The notes below the pieces were generated by a model. It did no database searches, was not told where the DNA came from, and worked only from the letters and a program-made list of their open reading frames with translations. A stretch of DNA of 64,000 bases, from NCBI GenBank assembly GCA_028583405.1, contig CM053248.1, positions 22,866,543 through 22,930,542 of the forward strand, read 5' to 3'. Position 1 is the first letter of the stretch; every line of letters starts with the position of its first letter. Shown here one piece after another: positions 9,801 through 22,415 of this stretch. Position numbers and translations under genes: made by a program. Source of the DNA: Pogonophryne albipinna. Taxonomy: Eukaryota > Chordata > Actinopteri > Perciformes > Artedidraconidae.

Positions 9801-12755
9801 GAGAGCCGGGCTGAATATCAGACTTGTGGGGGCTGAGTTTGGCGCTTTTGCCCCGGGATTTCTGCCCTTTTACATCTCCAAAGCAAGACTTCCTGTGTAG
9901 GCAAATAAAAAAACAACAGTTACTGCAATGTGACAGGAAATACAAGTAATTCATTGCAACTACCTGTTTAGAATTCTGCACACACAAAGTTTGATCAGAA
10001 TAATTAAGATTACAATATGGAATGGATTGCAGTAGATTTTAATGTCCCCTTTTCTTAATTAATGTATCTACTGTGGTTTTATGAAATATCACACCGCACA
10101 CAAAAAAGCCCAGTGATGTCTGACAATATGTCATGATTATTCTGGACAAAAAAATTGGGATATTATTCAGATAATCATCAAAACATGCTCAACACTTTAA
10201 TTGCATACAAGCATACTGAAATCCCTTTACCTTACATTTTCACAATAAATATTTCTATTGCATCACATGTAGGACACACCTTTTTTTGTCAAAATCCATT
10301 TTAAACCAAAAATCGAAATATCTTAAAATAGGAAATCATAAATACTTGCAAAAAATAAATCATAAAAATATAACATCTTCTTACATGATCATTCCTGTAC
10401 TATTTCTTTCACTTTTCAAATTTAGAAAGCTTTTTCAAGTCACTCATGTGAGGATATCTCTCAAAATAACTCTTCTGTTATAAAGTCACTACTTACAAAC
10501 TATTGCGTTTTTAATCGTGATCAATGATATAACTGTCCCATCTCTACTTAATGCTATTTATTTACCTTTTTTGACCTTTGCCACCCCGACTAAAGGGGAG
10601 CTGATTGGTTGAGTTGCCCTGTTGACCCTCCTCTCCTTCCAGATCCCACAAGTCCTCTTTGTCAGGGGTCCATGGCTCCAGGGGCTGGAAAAGGCGTTTA
10701 TCTCTGGGCGGGTCCTTCTTTGTGAGCTGCAGACGACGCTCCATGCGCTCAATACGTGCAAGCAGCTGCAAACGAACAAGACACAACATTTTTTACTTTA
10801 AATCAGGGTTAAGCCCGGGGGCCAAATCCGGCCCGGGGGCCAAATCCGGCCCGGGGGCCAAATCCGGCCTGTGACTTCATTTTCTGCGGCCCCACAAGAG
10901 CTTGCAAAGAATATAATGGCGCGTTTCCACTGCAGGCCTTGCTCGGTTTGGTTAGGCCTTATTAGGCCCGGCTCACTTTAATGCTGCGCTTCCATTACAG
11001 TTTAGGAACTGGGATAGTTACTATAGTAACGCAGTGTAGGCGGAGCCGTGACGTCATCTTCAATGAGCGCCCCAGAAAAACAACACAGGCGTTAGCTCTT
11101 AGCACTCAGAGCTCACAGCTCTTCTTATCTGTTCAGAAACTAGATAAAAGTTAAACAAGTACAAACCACAGACTGCCTGTCATGGCGAATACAGTCGCTG
11201 GTTTATTTATGTCTGTATAGGCCGTTGTTGTGAGTGTGGACGGTCGGAGCATATATAACGTTAGCTTAGCCAAGCTCCATTTAGAAAACACGCATTTTAA
11301 AAGGGTTTTTCGCCTGCCGTCTGTCTGCAGACTTGTCAAAGCATTAATTCATGGTTTTTACTAACCGGTATCATTATGTTGTTACTTCGGCATCATTTTG
11401 AAACGTGTATTACAATTAAATCACGGTCAAATATGTTCATCTTGTTGTAGTTGTAGTCCCCTTGCCAGCGATTCTCTCTCTAGTTTAGCATACTCAGCCC
11501 GACTCACCCTGGTTGTTCCTTGCCCGAGGACCACGATTTTATGGGGCCAGAAAAACTGTGAATTAGGACCCGCTAGCCGGTACTAGGCCAAGTGGAAACG
11601 CAACCACGGTTACATGCAGATTTACAGAAGCACGTTGCCCATAAACTAAATTTCCCACAATGCATCTCAAATTTTACTTTTTTCTCAGAATTAGCCCTTT
11701 TTTTCTTCAAAATATGCCTTTTTTCTTAGTGTTTGCCTTTTTCTCAGAATTTGCCTTTTTTTCAAAATTTTATTTTTTTTCAAAATGTCCAGAATTTGGC
11801 TTTTCTTTTTAAATCATTTTGTGACATTCTCACTGAAAATACTTGCAATTATTCGCCCTAGACTTCTTCTTTCAGACTTAGTCAATTGTGAAGTTATTAC
11901 CCTATCCGAAAATAATCCAATGCAGAGGCAATAATGTAATATAATACGTTATTTGATATATATTAAATATTTATATATGTATTTTTATATAGTCTTAAAG
12001 TTACAACCGGCCCTTTGAATGCAACCATAATGTTAATGTGGCCCTCGATGAAATGGAGTTTGACACCCCTGCTTTAAATGCCATCACATTATGTGAGACA
12101 CCAATTTCTGTGAAAAAATGCTTAAACTCACCGTATCCTTTTCTGCTTTTATCTCATCTATCTCCTTGTCCTTGGACTGCAGCTGTTGTTGCTGTTGTTC
12201 AATGAGGTCCAGCTGGAGCAGGAGAATTTGCCGAAGGCAGTTGGCCTGTGTGTGGGGATTGGAAGGGGTCTTCCTGATATTCCTCCACTTGCCCTCAGCG
12301 GAGAGTTCAATGGATGCAGTGCCAAGGACTCCAGGGACCATCCCCTTCACACTGTCATCCGCACCTGCATCCTTAGGGTTATTGTTGAGAGCCATCTGAG
12401 GGTTATCCATATCGTCACCAGAGAGGGGTTTACCTTTCACTGGAGTTCCCTCACCCCCCATTTGTCTGACAGGGGACAAAACCCCCACAGTTTTATTGTC
12501 TCCTTGAACAACTTCTGCAACTGTGGCCGCGAGGGAAACTTTGCTTGTCATGTAACTCTGGTTTAATACATGGGATCTGCTCGGGATCTCGCCCCCGTGT
12601 GCGTTTTGAACATTTATAACAAAGTCGCAGCCTGGCTCCCTTTTGAGGGTCACGGGTCTCACGGTGGCGTTCCCGAAATGCGCCTTGTCAAAGTCAATGG
12701 TGTCAGCGTCCTGCTTGAATCCTGTGTTTGGAAACAGAGTGGACCTCAGAGTCAT
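6861..12755 (-). CDS. msl1: MSL1, scaffold of the MSL histone H4K16 acetyltransferase complex
   Basis: The exons in transcript order (plus coordinates) are 12755-12132, 10765-10566, 9892-9573, 9425-9361, 9258-9191, 7670-7546, 7444-7372 and 6951-6861. They total 1566 nt in one frame, giving 521 aa. Translation begins MTLRSTLFPN, like the MTMRS start of mammalian MSL1. Residues about 170-225 form the dimerising coiled coil that binds MSL2 (RQILLLQLDLIEQQQQQLQ, then LLARIERMERRLQLTKK across an exon join). A conserved middle block reads EIDDLPFMSTTEMYLC. From about 380 the PEHE region that contacts MOF/KAT8 includes the VPSWREN start, KRHAKLELDEKRRKRWDIQR and RIREQRVFQRLQQR. The C-terminus is ELPWLDDRSRCRIE then HTPHRTCRK. 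The complex acts in the nucleus to acetylate H4 Lys16. Human MSL1 is longer (about 614 aa), the difference lying mainly in the low-complexity N-terminal half. Teleosts can carry two msl1 paralogues and I cannot tell which this is. Confidence 0.95.
8031..8916. mobile_element. DNA transposon-like element with ~30 bp terminal inverted repeats, in msl1 intron
   Basis: The left end ATATGTGACCTGCTCCATCG (8031) is mirrored at the right end: the reverse complement of 8887-8916 matches about 28 of 30 bases, continuing through AAATCAGTCG. The interior contains a degenerate GT microsatellite (8329-8400) and an internal duplication. The block around 8494-8575 (ACAAGCTTCAAA, then TATTCTGAAAGCCAAGAC) recurs at about 8723-8800. 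There is no transposase frame, so it is non-autonomous. A target-site duplication is not clear; the flanks are only ATA/TAT. Confidence 0.75.
10813..10866 (+). repeat. 18-bp unit x3 tandem repeat at the hAT-like left end
   Basis: The unit GCCCGGGGGCCAAATCCG is repeated three times without mismatch (10813-10830, 10831-10848, 10849-10866). It lies in the subterminal region of the hAT-like element. Copy-number variation here would be easy to generate by slippage. Confidence 0.95.
10918..11605. mobile_element. Second inverted-repeat element nested inside the hAT-like element
   Basis: The left end GGCGCGTTTCCACTGCAGGCC-type sequence (10918-10938) is matched by the reverse complement of 11586-11605, which reads GGTTGCGTTTCCACTTGGCC. 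The shared core is GCGTTTCCACT followed by GGCC. The interior of about 690 bp is non-coding. The superfamily is not assigned because no target-site duplication is clear. Confidence 0.6.
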
Positions 12756-13450
12756 GGCGAACACAACGACTGTTCATCCTGCAGCGCCTCGGCGGTGCAT
12801 TTCAACCTCGGCTGCCTCCCATGACAAGCTAGCATCTGCTGTCCTACAAAACAAAGAATATTTAAGACAGTTGTTGTGTCATTGATATCCGTTTAAGTGT
12901 GTGCGCTGAACTGGGCGTACATTATATGAATTTGCAAGTCATGCTTCAACAAACCGAAGATAATAAAGCATCAAGATGGTGCCTGATCCCTGGCATCCTT
13001 TTGCTAAAATCTGTTTGAATTTAAGCTAAGCTACGTTAGCATTGCAGTACAAATACACATACGCTTATTCAGACACAAAATAGTCACGCCAGGAGGATTT
13101 AAAGCTGCGTTTGGGTTTCAGAACAAGTGCTTCACACAAGGACTCGGGAGTGGCTGTGTAGGACACTGGCAGAAGCCTGCACCTCCATTTTGGTTCTCGT
13201 GAAAGCACGAAAAACAATAACAGCTAGCTAGCTAATGTTAGCCGGCTAGTTTAACCAACAAAAAGCGAGTCCGTAGCGAAGCGGGTAAATGGACCACGCT
13301 ATTCAACACTCACAACCGGACATACGTGTTTTAAATAACACGTATTTATTGTGTTTTGAGCTTACCTCGACAGTTATTGAAGTCAACCTGCAGCAGCCTT
13401 CATGTTCCCTCCTTGACTTGTTTTAAAGCGCCGACCACTGCGCATGCGTA
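12756..13450 (-). promoter_or_regulatory. msl1: msl1 5' UTR, first intron and promoter with NRF1-type palindrome
   Basis: Upstream of the msl1 ATG (CAT at 12753-12755) a likely acceptor lies near 12840 and a minus-strand donor (GTAAG) at 13361-13365. This implies an upstream noncoding exon from 13366 to about 13440. At 13440-13449 TGCGCATGCG is a near-perfect NRF1 site, common in housekeeping promoters without a TATA box. The exact start is inferred. Confidence 0.5.
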
Positions 13451-13959
13451 ATGTGGTGGCTGGCCATTTCTTGTGTTTTGATGAGAAGAGCTCCAGCCCG
13501 CAGGAGGAGACACAAAACATAAGTACATGTCACATACAACTTAAAAGTTAAAGTTATTTTTAATACATCCAAAAGTAAATTAACTCAACCCCTTTTTATT
13601 ATCATATCGCTAAAGTTGGATACATTTCTATTTAATGTACCATTTGTAAACATAGACGAAGACAGGGACAATTCCTGACTTTTTATTGTGAAATATCCCA
13701 CACATTTTGGACAGGTCTGTAGTGTAATTTTTTTGAGCCACTTGTTTTTTTTTACTCTTTTCACATTAGATGTCTTTTTTGTTACTATTTTTGCTTCAGA
13801 TGAATATGCTCTTGAATATCTGATGACTCTACTTTAATACCACAGAATACATCAACAAAAAAGTGCTTTATGTTTTATGTAATAAGTTATGTTCTATTGG
13901 TAAGTTAAATAAGAATTTGTGTTTAAAGAAAAGATGGCTCATAATAAGCTGTTGCATTA

Positions 13960-14880
13960 AAAGTAACCGGAGATCAATAAAACCAAGGTAATGCTCTTTT
14001 CAAAAAAGACACCAGAGCCTGTTGTAGATATTGTAACTACGCAAGGAATACAAATTGAAGTGGTTTCCTGTCACAAATACCTTGGTATCTGGCTTGATGA
14101 TTGTCTCACTTTTAAACTTCATGTCAATAACCTGCTTAAAAAACTGAGGGTTAGGCTAGGTTTCTTCTACAGGAACAAGTCCTGTTTCTCGCTTGAGGCC
14201 AGGAAAAGGCTAGTCACTGTGACCTTTTTACCTGTGCTGGACTATGGTGATCTGATTTATATGAATGCACCTGCCAATTGCCTGGTCAAGTTAGATGCTG
14301 CGTATCACAGTGCACTGAGATTTGTGACAAACTGTAAAGCATTAACTCATCACTGTACCCTGTATGCAAGGGCTGGTTTGCCTTCGCTAACTGTACGGAG
14401 GCTCAGTCACTGGTACATTTTTATATATAAAGCCATGTTAGGGAAACTTCCATCCTACATCTGCTCCCTGATCTCACGGCGAATTGTAAGTGGCTACTGC
14501 CTGAGATCGCATGCTGTAGTTTTATTAAATGTGCCAACTGCTAGGACTGTCTTAGGGAAGATAGCTTTTAGATGCGCAGCTCCTCTGTCTTGGAATAGCC
14601 TGCAATTGAAATGGAAACTGAGCAATCTGGTGCCACTAAATGTTTTTAAAGCTCGGTTGGATGCTACTCAATCGGAAGCTGTTGGTACCTGTTCATGTGG
14701 ATAGTTATGTAAATTGTAAACCCTGTAATGATGCTGTAAAATGTCCTTTTTGTTGTTCTGTTTATGTTTTTATGTTTCATGTGGAACCTACTTGAGCAGG
14801 TCTCCCTTGAAAAAGAGATCAATGATCTCAATGGGATACACCTGGGTAAATAAAGGTTTGAAATGAAATGAAATGAAATC
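13960..14880 (+). mobile_element. 5'-truncated LINE retrotransposon, C-terminal part of ORF2
   Basis: An open frame of about 237 codons (13991-14704) encodes the end of a non-LTR reverse transcriptase. It includes HKYLGIWLDDCLTF (post-catalytic thumb-like motif), LPVLDYGDLIY and a long basic C-terminus ending near GTCSCG. The catalytic YxDD region and the endonuclease are missing, as expected from 5' truncation during target-primed reverse transcription. The 3' end carries a short tandem tail of GAAAT units (about 14860-14878). The frame is open but lacks a catalytic core, so it is a relic. The clade (L2, I/Nimb or similar) is not resolved. Confidence 0.85.
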
Positions 14881-16430
14881 CGTGTAACTTCTTTGGAGGA
14901 AAGTGGTTTTGCTCGGAAAATTCTCTTTCTAGATAAGCTTGAGTCAAACATGCACACATTATGGCCCAGAGTCTGCATCTTTATCTTACCAACAAACCAT
15001 TAGTGGTTCATACTGCTAAAGTTCATTAGTGTAATGGTCCATAATCCATAACTCAGCACCAACTCTTTAGGAGCGTTTATCATTTCACTCCCTCCCACAA
15101 TTAATACAATGCTGCTTATCAGTATACACCTGTGTGTTTCATTAATGCTTTAATGTACTGGAACTAAAATGTTTTTCCTCATGACACATGATCCAAAAAC
15201 TGTAAAAAAAAGACCATTTTTTAAAGGCAACCCACCAGGGTATGTGAATTACTTATTTCCTGTCTTTAAAGATATTTAAAGGTAAGCACATTTATTTTAA
15301 AATGAATTTAATGTAGTTGTCCGCACACTTGATTTAAGCTATAGATTTGATGTCTCGAACATTTTATGTTTACTGTTCTTCTCCCATTTTAGACTAATGT
15401 ACTATGACATAATTATGGATCAGCTCTCATTAAATTACAACCTTTCTGCCTTTAATTTTAAGGTCATCATGAAGTTTGCATGCAGATGCAAACACTCAAC
15501 ACGGAGAGATGGGGTTCGTCCAGTTTACTTAATTGATGTCTTCACAAAGTAGGATTATACTGTTTTAAAAAGGAAAAACATTAGTTTTTTTGCTGAAAGA
15601 TCTTTAGTGTATTTGTTCAACTTGTGCTTGTGTTTTATAATAAATCTAACTTTATTTTCTCATAGGGTTCAACAAGGTGCAGAGATGTTGTTGAAAATAA
15701 TCTTCTTCTGATGGCTTGATATCTTTAAATCTTGGTTGATTATTAGTTTGTAATCTTGTGTCTAGTGATAACTTAATTAACTTATATTAAAAAATTAGCA
15801 CAAGGCAAAATAAAGTGAACTGAGGCTCAATAAATCTATTGTCATGTCTTTTGTTTTCTCAGAAACATTAAGGAGCATATGATGGCTGAAATACTGAGCA
15901 GTGATGGAACTGAACTTTTATTAAAATAGTTTACAATTTATATTTTTAATTCAGGCAGCCAACTCACATCGTACTTCTATGACTACATTAATGTATGACG
16001 TATAGGCCTAAGTGTTATTTACAGTAGTTATATGTTACCGGCATAATGGTTAGTTACTTAGTTAAAAAATGTTTTCCTGTTTTAAATTAACTACCTATAC
16101 AGTTTATCAAGTTCTTTAAGTGTGTTTCACTTTGAACATCTAAAACATTGGGATAGCAGTATAGAGAATACATCTGTGCTTTGACTTTAAATTATACAGA
16201 AGACCACATTCACCTTAAATACTGTACTTCAATACTGTTGTTATCTGAAATAAAATATTGTAATACTTATTCCACAACTACTTTAGTGAATATTCTGTCT
16301 TAAGCACTCAACATGCAGACATCCCTGTAGGGTGATAGATTTATTTTCTTTTTCACCCCTTGTATGTCTTAACCTTTATGAAGTGGTGTATTATGTTGTT
16401 ATCAGTGTAGTTCCCGTACTGGCCTGCCGT
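14881..16430. other. msl1-snf8 spacer, no gene recognised
   Basis: AT-rich intergenic sequence between two divergently transcribed genes. No exon, tRNA or clear repeat was recognised beyond the LINE that precedes it. Confidence 0.5.
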
Positions 16431-16442
16431 ATTCTCCGGAAC

Positions 16443-16453
16443 ACCAGGGGGCG
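16443..16453 (+). promoter_or_regulatory. CTCF-like core site upstream of snf8
   Basis: ACCAGGGGGCG fits the CTCF core consensus CCASYAGRKGGCR with at most one deviation. It lies about 390 bp upstream of the snf8 start codon. Motif match only. Confidence 0.45.
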
Positions 16454-16833
16454 ATATGACATAAACAGAACTTACCGACGAGGAAGTGCTTTACTTCCTG
16501 GTCTTCCAAATGGAAACAGTTTTAGCTAAAGTAGCTTGATAAATCACACATATCAATCTTCGTTTCACGGAAATTGTACTTTTACATCACTTTGAGTTTA
16601 GTTTTAAAGCAGACTGCTGATTTTAAAAGCCAATGTGGGCAAAGAAGTGCGTATTTAGAAGAAATCTGTAGTGTCTGCAGTGCCAAAGCAAAACATATTC
16701 TCGCTGCTAACGTTAGCTTCAGTTCTCGACTAAGCTAACTATAACCTGTAAATTATCTTACAGCACATTATTTTTGCGATAACACTCACTAGTTCAGATA
16801 CTTTATTTAAAGTTTGGAGCACACATCAGCAGA

Positions 16834-19800
16834 ATGCACCGAAGAGGAGTTGGTGCGGGAGCCATCGCCAAAAAGAAGCTCGCAGAGGTACAGTGACAGT
16901 TATTAACCATTTTGTATATTCCCATTAGCTTGATTTACTAAGACAAGCATTTAAATAACTCACCTGTAATGAATGTTTCTATTCAGGCCAAATATAAAGA
17001 AAGAGGAAATGTTCTGGCTGAGGACCAAATTGTCCAGGTGAGTTGTGTCAACAGAATGTAATGTTGAGTGAATGTAAAAGCTGTATTGCTTTTATGCTAC
17101 TTTAAACTCCTACTCCACTACATTCATTTGACATTGCTAACTCGTTACAATGCAGTTTCAGACTATCAATGCAAATATAACGAAGTATGCAGTATCAGTC
17201 TACATGTAAGCTACATAGGAGTGTATTAAGTAGTTGAAATGAGCTCCACCTTCACCAACTGTAATGTGAAAGTTATGAACACAATAAAGCATCCGTTGTA
17301 ATAATCGATTTATAGTGTATATGCTATTCTGTAATGAACCATTCTTCATAATGTGTACTTTGAATTGCATATGTTGATGCATATACTTTAAAACGTTACA
17401 CAAGTAAGGTCATTTAGTTGAAACAGATACACATTTTTAAAGTGAGCTATTGAATACTTCTTCCACCACTGGATAATTGTTCTATATGCTTATTTTCTAC
17501 ATCTGAAAAATAACCATTATTGGTTACTAGCTGCTGGCCCTTAACACATAAAACTAGACGTTTAAGTTGCTTTAGAAAAACAAAACATACTTGCCTGTAT
17601 GTTGAGAATATTCCTAAATTAAAAACAACATTGCGTGCTTCATTAAACGATCAATCAAAAAACGTTTTATGAAATCACAAGCTTCCAGTTACAATCTAAA
17701 CCTGGCATTTATTCATTTTGAATGCAGTTTTGTTTATTTGTATTTCCTTGTTCTGCATTTACTCACCTGTTTTTGTCTTCTAGATGTCAAAGCAGCTGGA
17801 GACCTTTAAGTCCAACCTGGAGGAGTTTGCCAGCAAGCACAAACAAGAAATCCGAAAGAACCCACAGTTCAGGGTTCAGTTTCAGGAGATGTGTGCCACC
17901 ATTGGAGTCGACCCACTTGCCTGTGAGAAAAATGTGTCATTTATTCTTTGAAAATACAAGAGCCTGGTTAAATGTATTTAAATCCTATGTTATACATTTG
18001 TACATCTTTTCCCAGCTGGCAAAGGTTTTTGGTCTGAGATGCTCGGCGTAGGTGACTTCTATTATGAGCTCGGTGTACAGATTGTTGAAGTGTGCCTGGC
18101 CCTGAAACACAGAAATGGAGGTTTGTCATTTGGAACTAAGTAGTAATCATTTTTGTTTGACTGGTAACAAAGAAGAGACACACATTTCTGCAAAAAAAAC
18201 AGTATCTAAATGTCAACACATATTATATACAGCGAATCCAGTATAGTAGAGATAATGTGATTGATTATCTTTCTGGCTTTTATATGTTCATTTAAAAAAG
18301 AAAAGTATTAAGCCATTTAATCCCCTCTATATGCATTACATTAATGCACACAATGTTCAAATACTGCTTACTGCACATATTCTTATTTCATATTTTATAT
18401 TCTATAACTCATTGCATTCCGCTGTAAATTACTGCTTTATTTTATTGCTATTTAACTATATTTTATTACAGTGTCCTTAAAGATTTTTTGTTTTATATGG
18501 AGATTTTTTGTTTTATATTTTATGTATGCTCCATGACATCAAGTCAAATTCCTCGTATGTGTGAACCTACCTGGCAATAAACCCGTTTCTGATTCTGATT
18601 TATATAAAATAATTGTAAAATTATATTTGTTTATTTACAGCTTTACCCGGGTGATGTGCAAAAAACAGGATTGTATTTTGAGATTGGAGCAGTATAAAAA
18701 ATAAGCAAATACAAAAAAAAGTTAATAAAAACAATTTTTTGACAAATTAAAATTACATACTAGATACAAATACATTTTAAACCTCAGAACACAAACATGA
18801 TTTATATAAGGCGGTCCAGAAACATTGATTTTGTTGACATTTCTATTTTCTTTTAGGGCTTATTACTTTGGATGAACTCCATCAGAGAGTACTGAAAGGA
18901 AGAGGTAAATACGCCCAGGATGTGAGCCAGTAAGTGTCACTCGTTAAGTATTTAGTAACTCAAGACATCTTATGCCTGTCCTAAATTGTATGATTAATAC
19001 AATTAAACATTTGCCACTCAGAGATGACTTGATGAGGGCCATAAAGAAACTGAAGGTGATGGGGAACGGCTTCGGGGTGATTCCTGTTGGAGGGTCTTAT
19101 TTGGTCCAGTCGGTCCCAGCAGAGCTCAACATGGACCACACTGTCGTCCTGCAGCTGGCCGAGGTAAGGCAAAGACCCTGGGTTAAAAATAACAGTTGAT
19201 ATAACTTCCTTTCTACAACAAATTGAAATAGCCTTTGCTTTAACCGTTACTTTATCACTTCAGTAAAAAGTCACATTTTTGGTCCAAAATCCAACAAGTT
19301 CAAATTGAATGCTTTGTCAATAACATTATGACTGCAGCAACACTGGGAGAAATAAACAGAGAAATATGAAATGTGCATCTTGTTGTGCCTTCCAAGAGCA
19401 CTGTCAAATCTTTGTAATTTAAGCATCCTCTCTTATACTCACAGAACATAAAGATATGAGAGTTTTCTCATGTCAGATCAGTTTATAAAACGGTGTTTTC
19501 CTCGCCATGTTGTGGGGAAGAAGAGGGTCAAAAGAACAAGTTTTAAAGTCTACCACTTGATGTCCCTATTTTCCAATCCACCACTGTTCTCCACCTGTAT
19601 GGAGATCCAGATGTTGTGAATTATAATATCATCGTTTTATAACTTAAGGGTCTTAATAGCTCTAAGTTTGTTTAAAAAAAGTAAATGTTTTTAGTAAGTT
19701 TGCAATCGGAGCCGAACATTCTTGTATATATGCAATGAAAAAGTAAATGGGGAAAACACTTTGTTCTAGTCCACTGAAAACATACTAATCAATATTCAGT

Positions 19801-20885
19801 TTGGATCTTTCTACCACAAGATTTACTTACATTCTAGATTATAGCTTGACAGATCCTTAAGCTTGTTATTAAATATGTATCACTTTTTTCTATGGCTTTC
19901 TTTCACTGTTAAAGAAGGAAGAAAATAAAACGTCTAGATGAGGGGACAGTAATGTAAATTAGTATGTTCCTAATATTTGTATTAGAGCACTTCTGGTGGA
20001 AAGACAATGGCGAGGTAATAAAAACATAGCATAATGGTCTGGGCTTTCCCCTCCTTCTCATGCATCAGGTGCCAAATACAACGTGGGCTTCTTAGCTCTA
20101 CCAGGAATGGTGCTGCCTTGTTTGAATAAAGCATGTAGACAAGCAAACCACTATGTAGCCAACAACGTTAGAGACTTTTTGTGATGAATTTTTTCTTATC
20201 TTCTTTCATTTGTAGAAAAAGGGCTACGTCACAGTGAGTGAAATCAAGGAAAGTCTAAAATGGGAGAAGGAACGGGCTTGTCACGTTCTGGTGAGTGCAC
20301 ATCAATGTATTTCAGGGAGCTGTATGACAATAAGACTCTCACTCCTGTGTTGAAAAGAGTTATTCAGAAAATGTCCTTTCTCTTGCATGCAGTAGATTTG
20401 ACTCTTAGTTAGATGTTTGTATCTGTGTTGGCGCTTCTTCTTTGCCAGGTGTGGCACAGTTACATGCTACTGTAAACAGCATGATTAACAGGTGTGCCTA
20501 AGGCTGGTCACAGTTAAAGCCCTCTATTTAATGTGCTGTTATATCTTTAAATAAAAACATTTATCAGGCTCATACCTGTCAGATGGGTGGGAATTCTTGG
20601 AAAAGAATAATACAAAAATAAATATGCTTTGTGTGTGTATAAAAAAAGACTTATCTTTTTAAAACTCGTGAAAACATTGTAAAACTAAAGTGTGCATCTT
20701 ATGTTTTTCACTGGAACACTATTGAACTCCACTCTTTATATTTCCAGGATCACCTGCTGAAGGAAGGCTTAGCCTGGTTGGACTCTCAGGCCTCTGGAGA
20801 AGCTCAGTACTGGCTGCCAGCTCTCTTCTCCGAAATCATCTCCCGTGATGTCACGCCAGAGGAGGCCAATCAGATGACGCCTTGA
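16834..20885 (+). CDS. snf8: SNF8 (VPS22/EAP30), ESCRT-II subunit
   Basis: The eight exons are 16834-16887, 16987-17037, 17784-17922, 18016-18120, 18857-18929, 19022-19163, 20216-20290 and 20748-20885. They join in frame to 777 nt, giving 258 aa, the same length as human SNF8. The protein starts [18 protein letters not shown] and includes [50 protein letters not shown] and [18 protein letters not shown]. It ends with the second winged helix ([20 protein letters not shown]). SNF8 forms the Y-shaped ESCRT-II complex with VPS25 and VPS36, bridging ESCRT-I and ESCRT-III during sorting of ubiquitinated cargo into multivesicular bodies. The C-terminus EEANQMTP differs in detail from mammals, as expected. 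A poly(A) signal AATAAA is at 21315-21320. Intron 4 holds a LINE-tail fragment. Confidence 0.97.
18350..18602 (+). mobile_element. Fish LINE 3'-end fragment in snf8 intron 4
   Basis: The sequence ends CCTGGCAATAAACCCG followed by TTTCTGATTCTGATT, the AATAAA plus TTCTGAT tandem tail I recognise from teleost LINE 3' ends. Preceding text (TCAAATTCCTCGTATGTGTG) also fits this tail. The left boundary is approximate and there is no coding remnant. Confidence 0.6.
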
Positions 20886-22415
20886 GAAATGACCGCCAGC
20901 TGGTGGACAGCTTCAGAGACATGTTGGTAAACAAAATGTGCCTGGTGAGGGAGGCTCATGTGATGAAGTTGGCTGGGCGAAGATCAATTTCTGGACAAGA
21001 GGGGCGCTCTTTAACTTCTATGCAACGAATGGATTCACTTTATAAGACACTGCTGCATTGAAACTTCAGTATTGCTGGTGTCACAGTTTATGGACGGTTA
21101 CGGATCAATGTGCAGAACATGTCATTGTTTCTTGGGTTTGTATAAAGAACAACTTTTAAAAACCAGATGCATTTTTACCATTTGGTTTTTATTACGTCAG
21201 CAGAATATTCAAATGCACTTTATTAAATTGATCCTTCAAAACAGTCACATCGCTCAACCTCGCATCAACAACTCATTCTGTCATACACCCTTAAAATCAA
21301 ATCAACAGAAGGTGAATAAAATGTTTCAATCAGCACGATCCGGTTATACTAGATCAACAATTATCTCTTAAAGATAAGTTCAAAGCTGTACTGTAAATAT
21401 AGAATTGTGGTGAATACATATGAAGTTTAAAATGACATTTTAATGATTTATTCAACCCAATGGAACAGTCTATTGTTTAAGCATGTTTTTGCCTTTTTTA
21501 CAGAAAGTCTTGAATAACTTACTGCTGTTTATTTGACAAAGCATACCATGGGTTTAAAAACATGGAAATAATGGTTTTCATTTATTTTAGTACAATATAT
21601 GAAAATCACCTCTCAAAGGTTTGAAAGTCCTTCAATTGTCTACTTTAATGTGTATACCTTTTTACTATGGAGGTTTGTAAGGGCTGGGTTCCGAACATCA
21701 GTTCTTTTTTATCTCCCTATGTCCAAAACATCATAGTGATCATTACATTTATTTCTTCTATGATGAAAAAGTTATGGATTTAAATCATACATTTTCAGAT
21801 TTAATCAAAAAATGAAGGGTCAATTTTACAATAGCATATATTATATATCAATTATAATTTCAGAGTAATATATGAAGCGAAAAACACCTGAGATATGATT
21901 CAAAATCAAGTAAAAAAATAAATAATATTATCCGAGATAAAAGAAAAGTACATTCATGAGAATAAAGTGTTTAGTGTGACTTTTGTTTAGGCAAAAAATA
22001 TCTGATTTATGTTTAGACAGCATTCAACATTTAAGAACTTTGGCTTTTATTCTTAAATAAGAATAAGGGATTCCGGTATTAATAGACGAAAACCAGTTAT
22101 CAAAACATTTCAAATGTTGCCCAGTTCTGGGGAAGTTTACTTTTAAGCGCATGTCAGGATATAATAACATTTGCCCAAAATAAAGGACATTACATGCTGT
22201 AAATCAGGTAGGATTCATGTCTTTAGCACCTTTAGCAGCTGTTTTTTTTGCTGTACAGTAACTAATGGAAAGAACCCTTCAGAAAGCGTAAGTATGCTTT
22301 GATAAATGACCTATAGTAAAGTTGATACACAGGAAATGTGTGAAAAAAATATCAACATGGTCCTTTTACACATGACCACCCATCTTGTTAGAGGTTTGCT
22401 TTCTCCAGCCGTTTC
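20886..22415. other. Convergent 3' UTRs of snf8 and calcoco2
   Basis: The interval lies between the snf8 stop (+) and the calcoco2 stop (-). snf8 has an AATAAA at 21315. The rest is AT-rich, with no recognised exon. Candidate minus-strand poly(A) signals (TTTATT on +) occur around 21450-21760. Confidence 0.5.

Larger units (their letters stand above)
10804..12071. mobile_element. hAT-like non-autonomous element with 8-bp target duplication, in msl1 intron 1
   Basis: The 8-mer CTTTAAAT is present directly before the left end (10796-10803) and directly after the right end (12072-12079). Inside, the left end begins CAGGGTTAAGCC and the right end, read inward, begins CAGGGGTGTCAAACTCC. These are imperfect inverted ends starting CAGGG, as in many hAT elements. 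An 8-bp duplication is the hAT hallmark. No transposase is encoded. Near the left end an 18-bp unit is repeated three times, and a second element sits inside. Confidence 0.85.

Noticed and set aside
10659..10874. Frame with GAKSGP repeats
   Set aside because: It is antisense to an msl1 exon and runs into the 18-bp tandem repeat of the hAT-like element.
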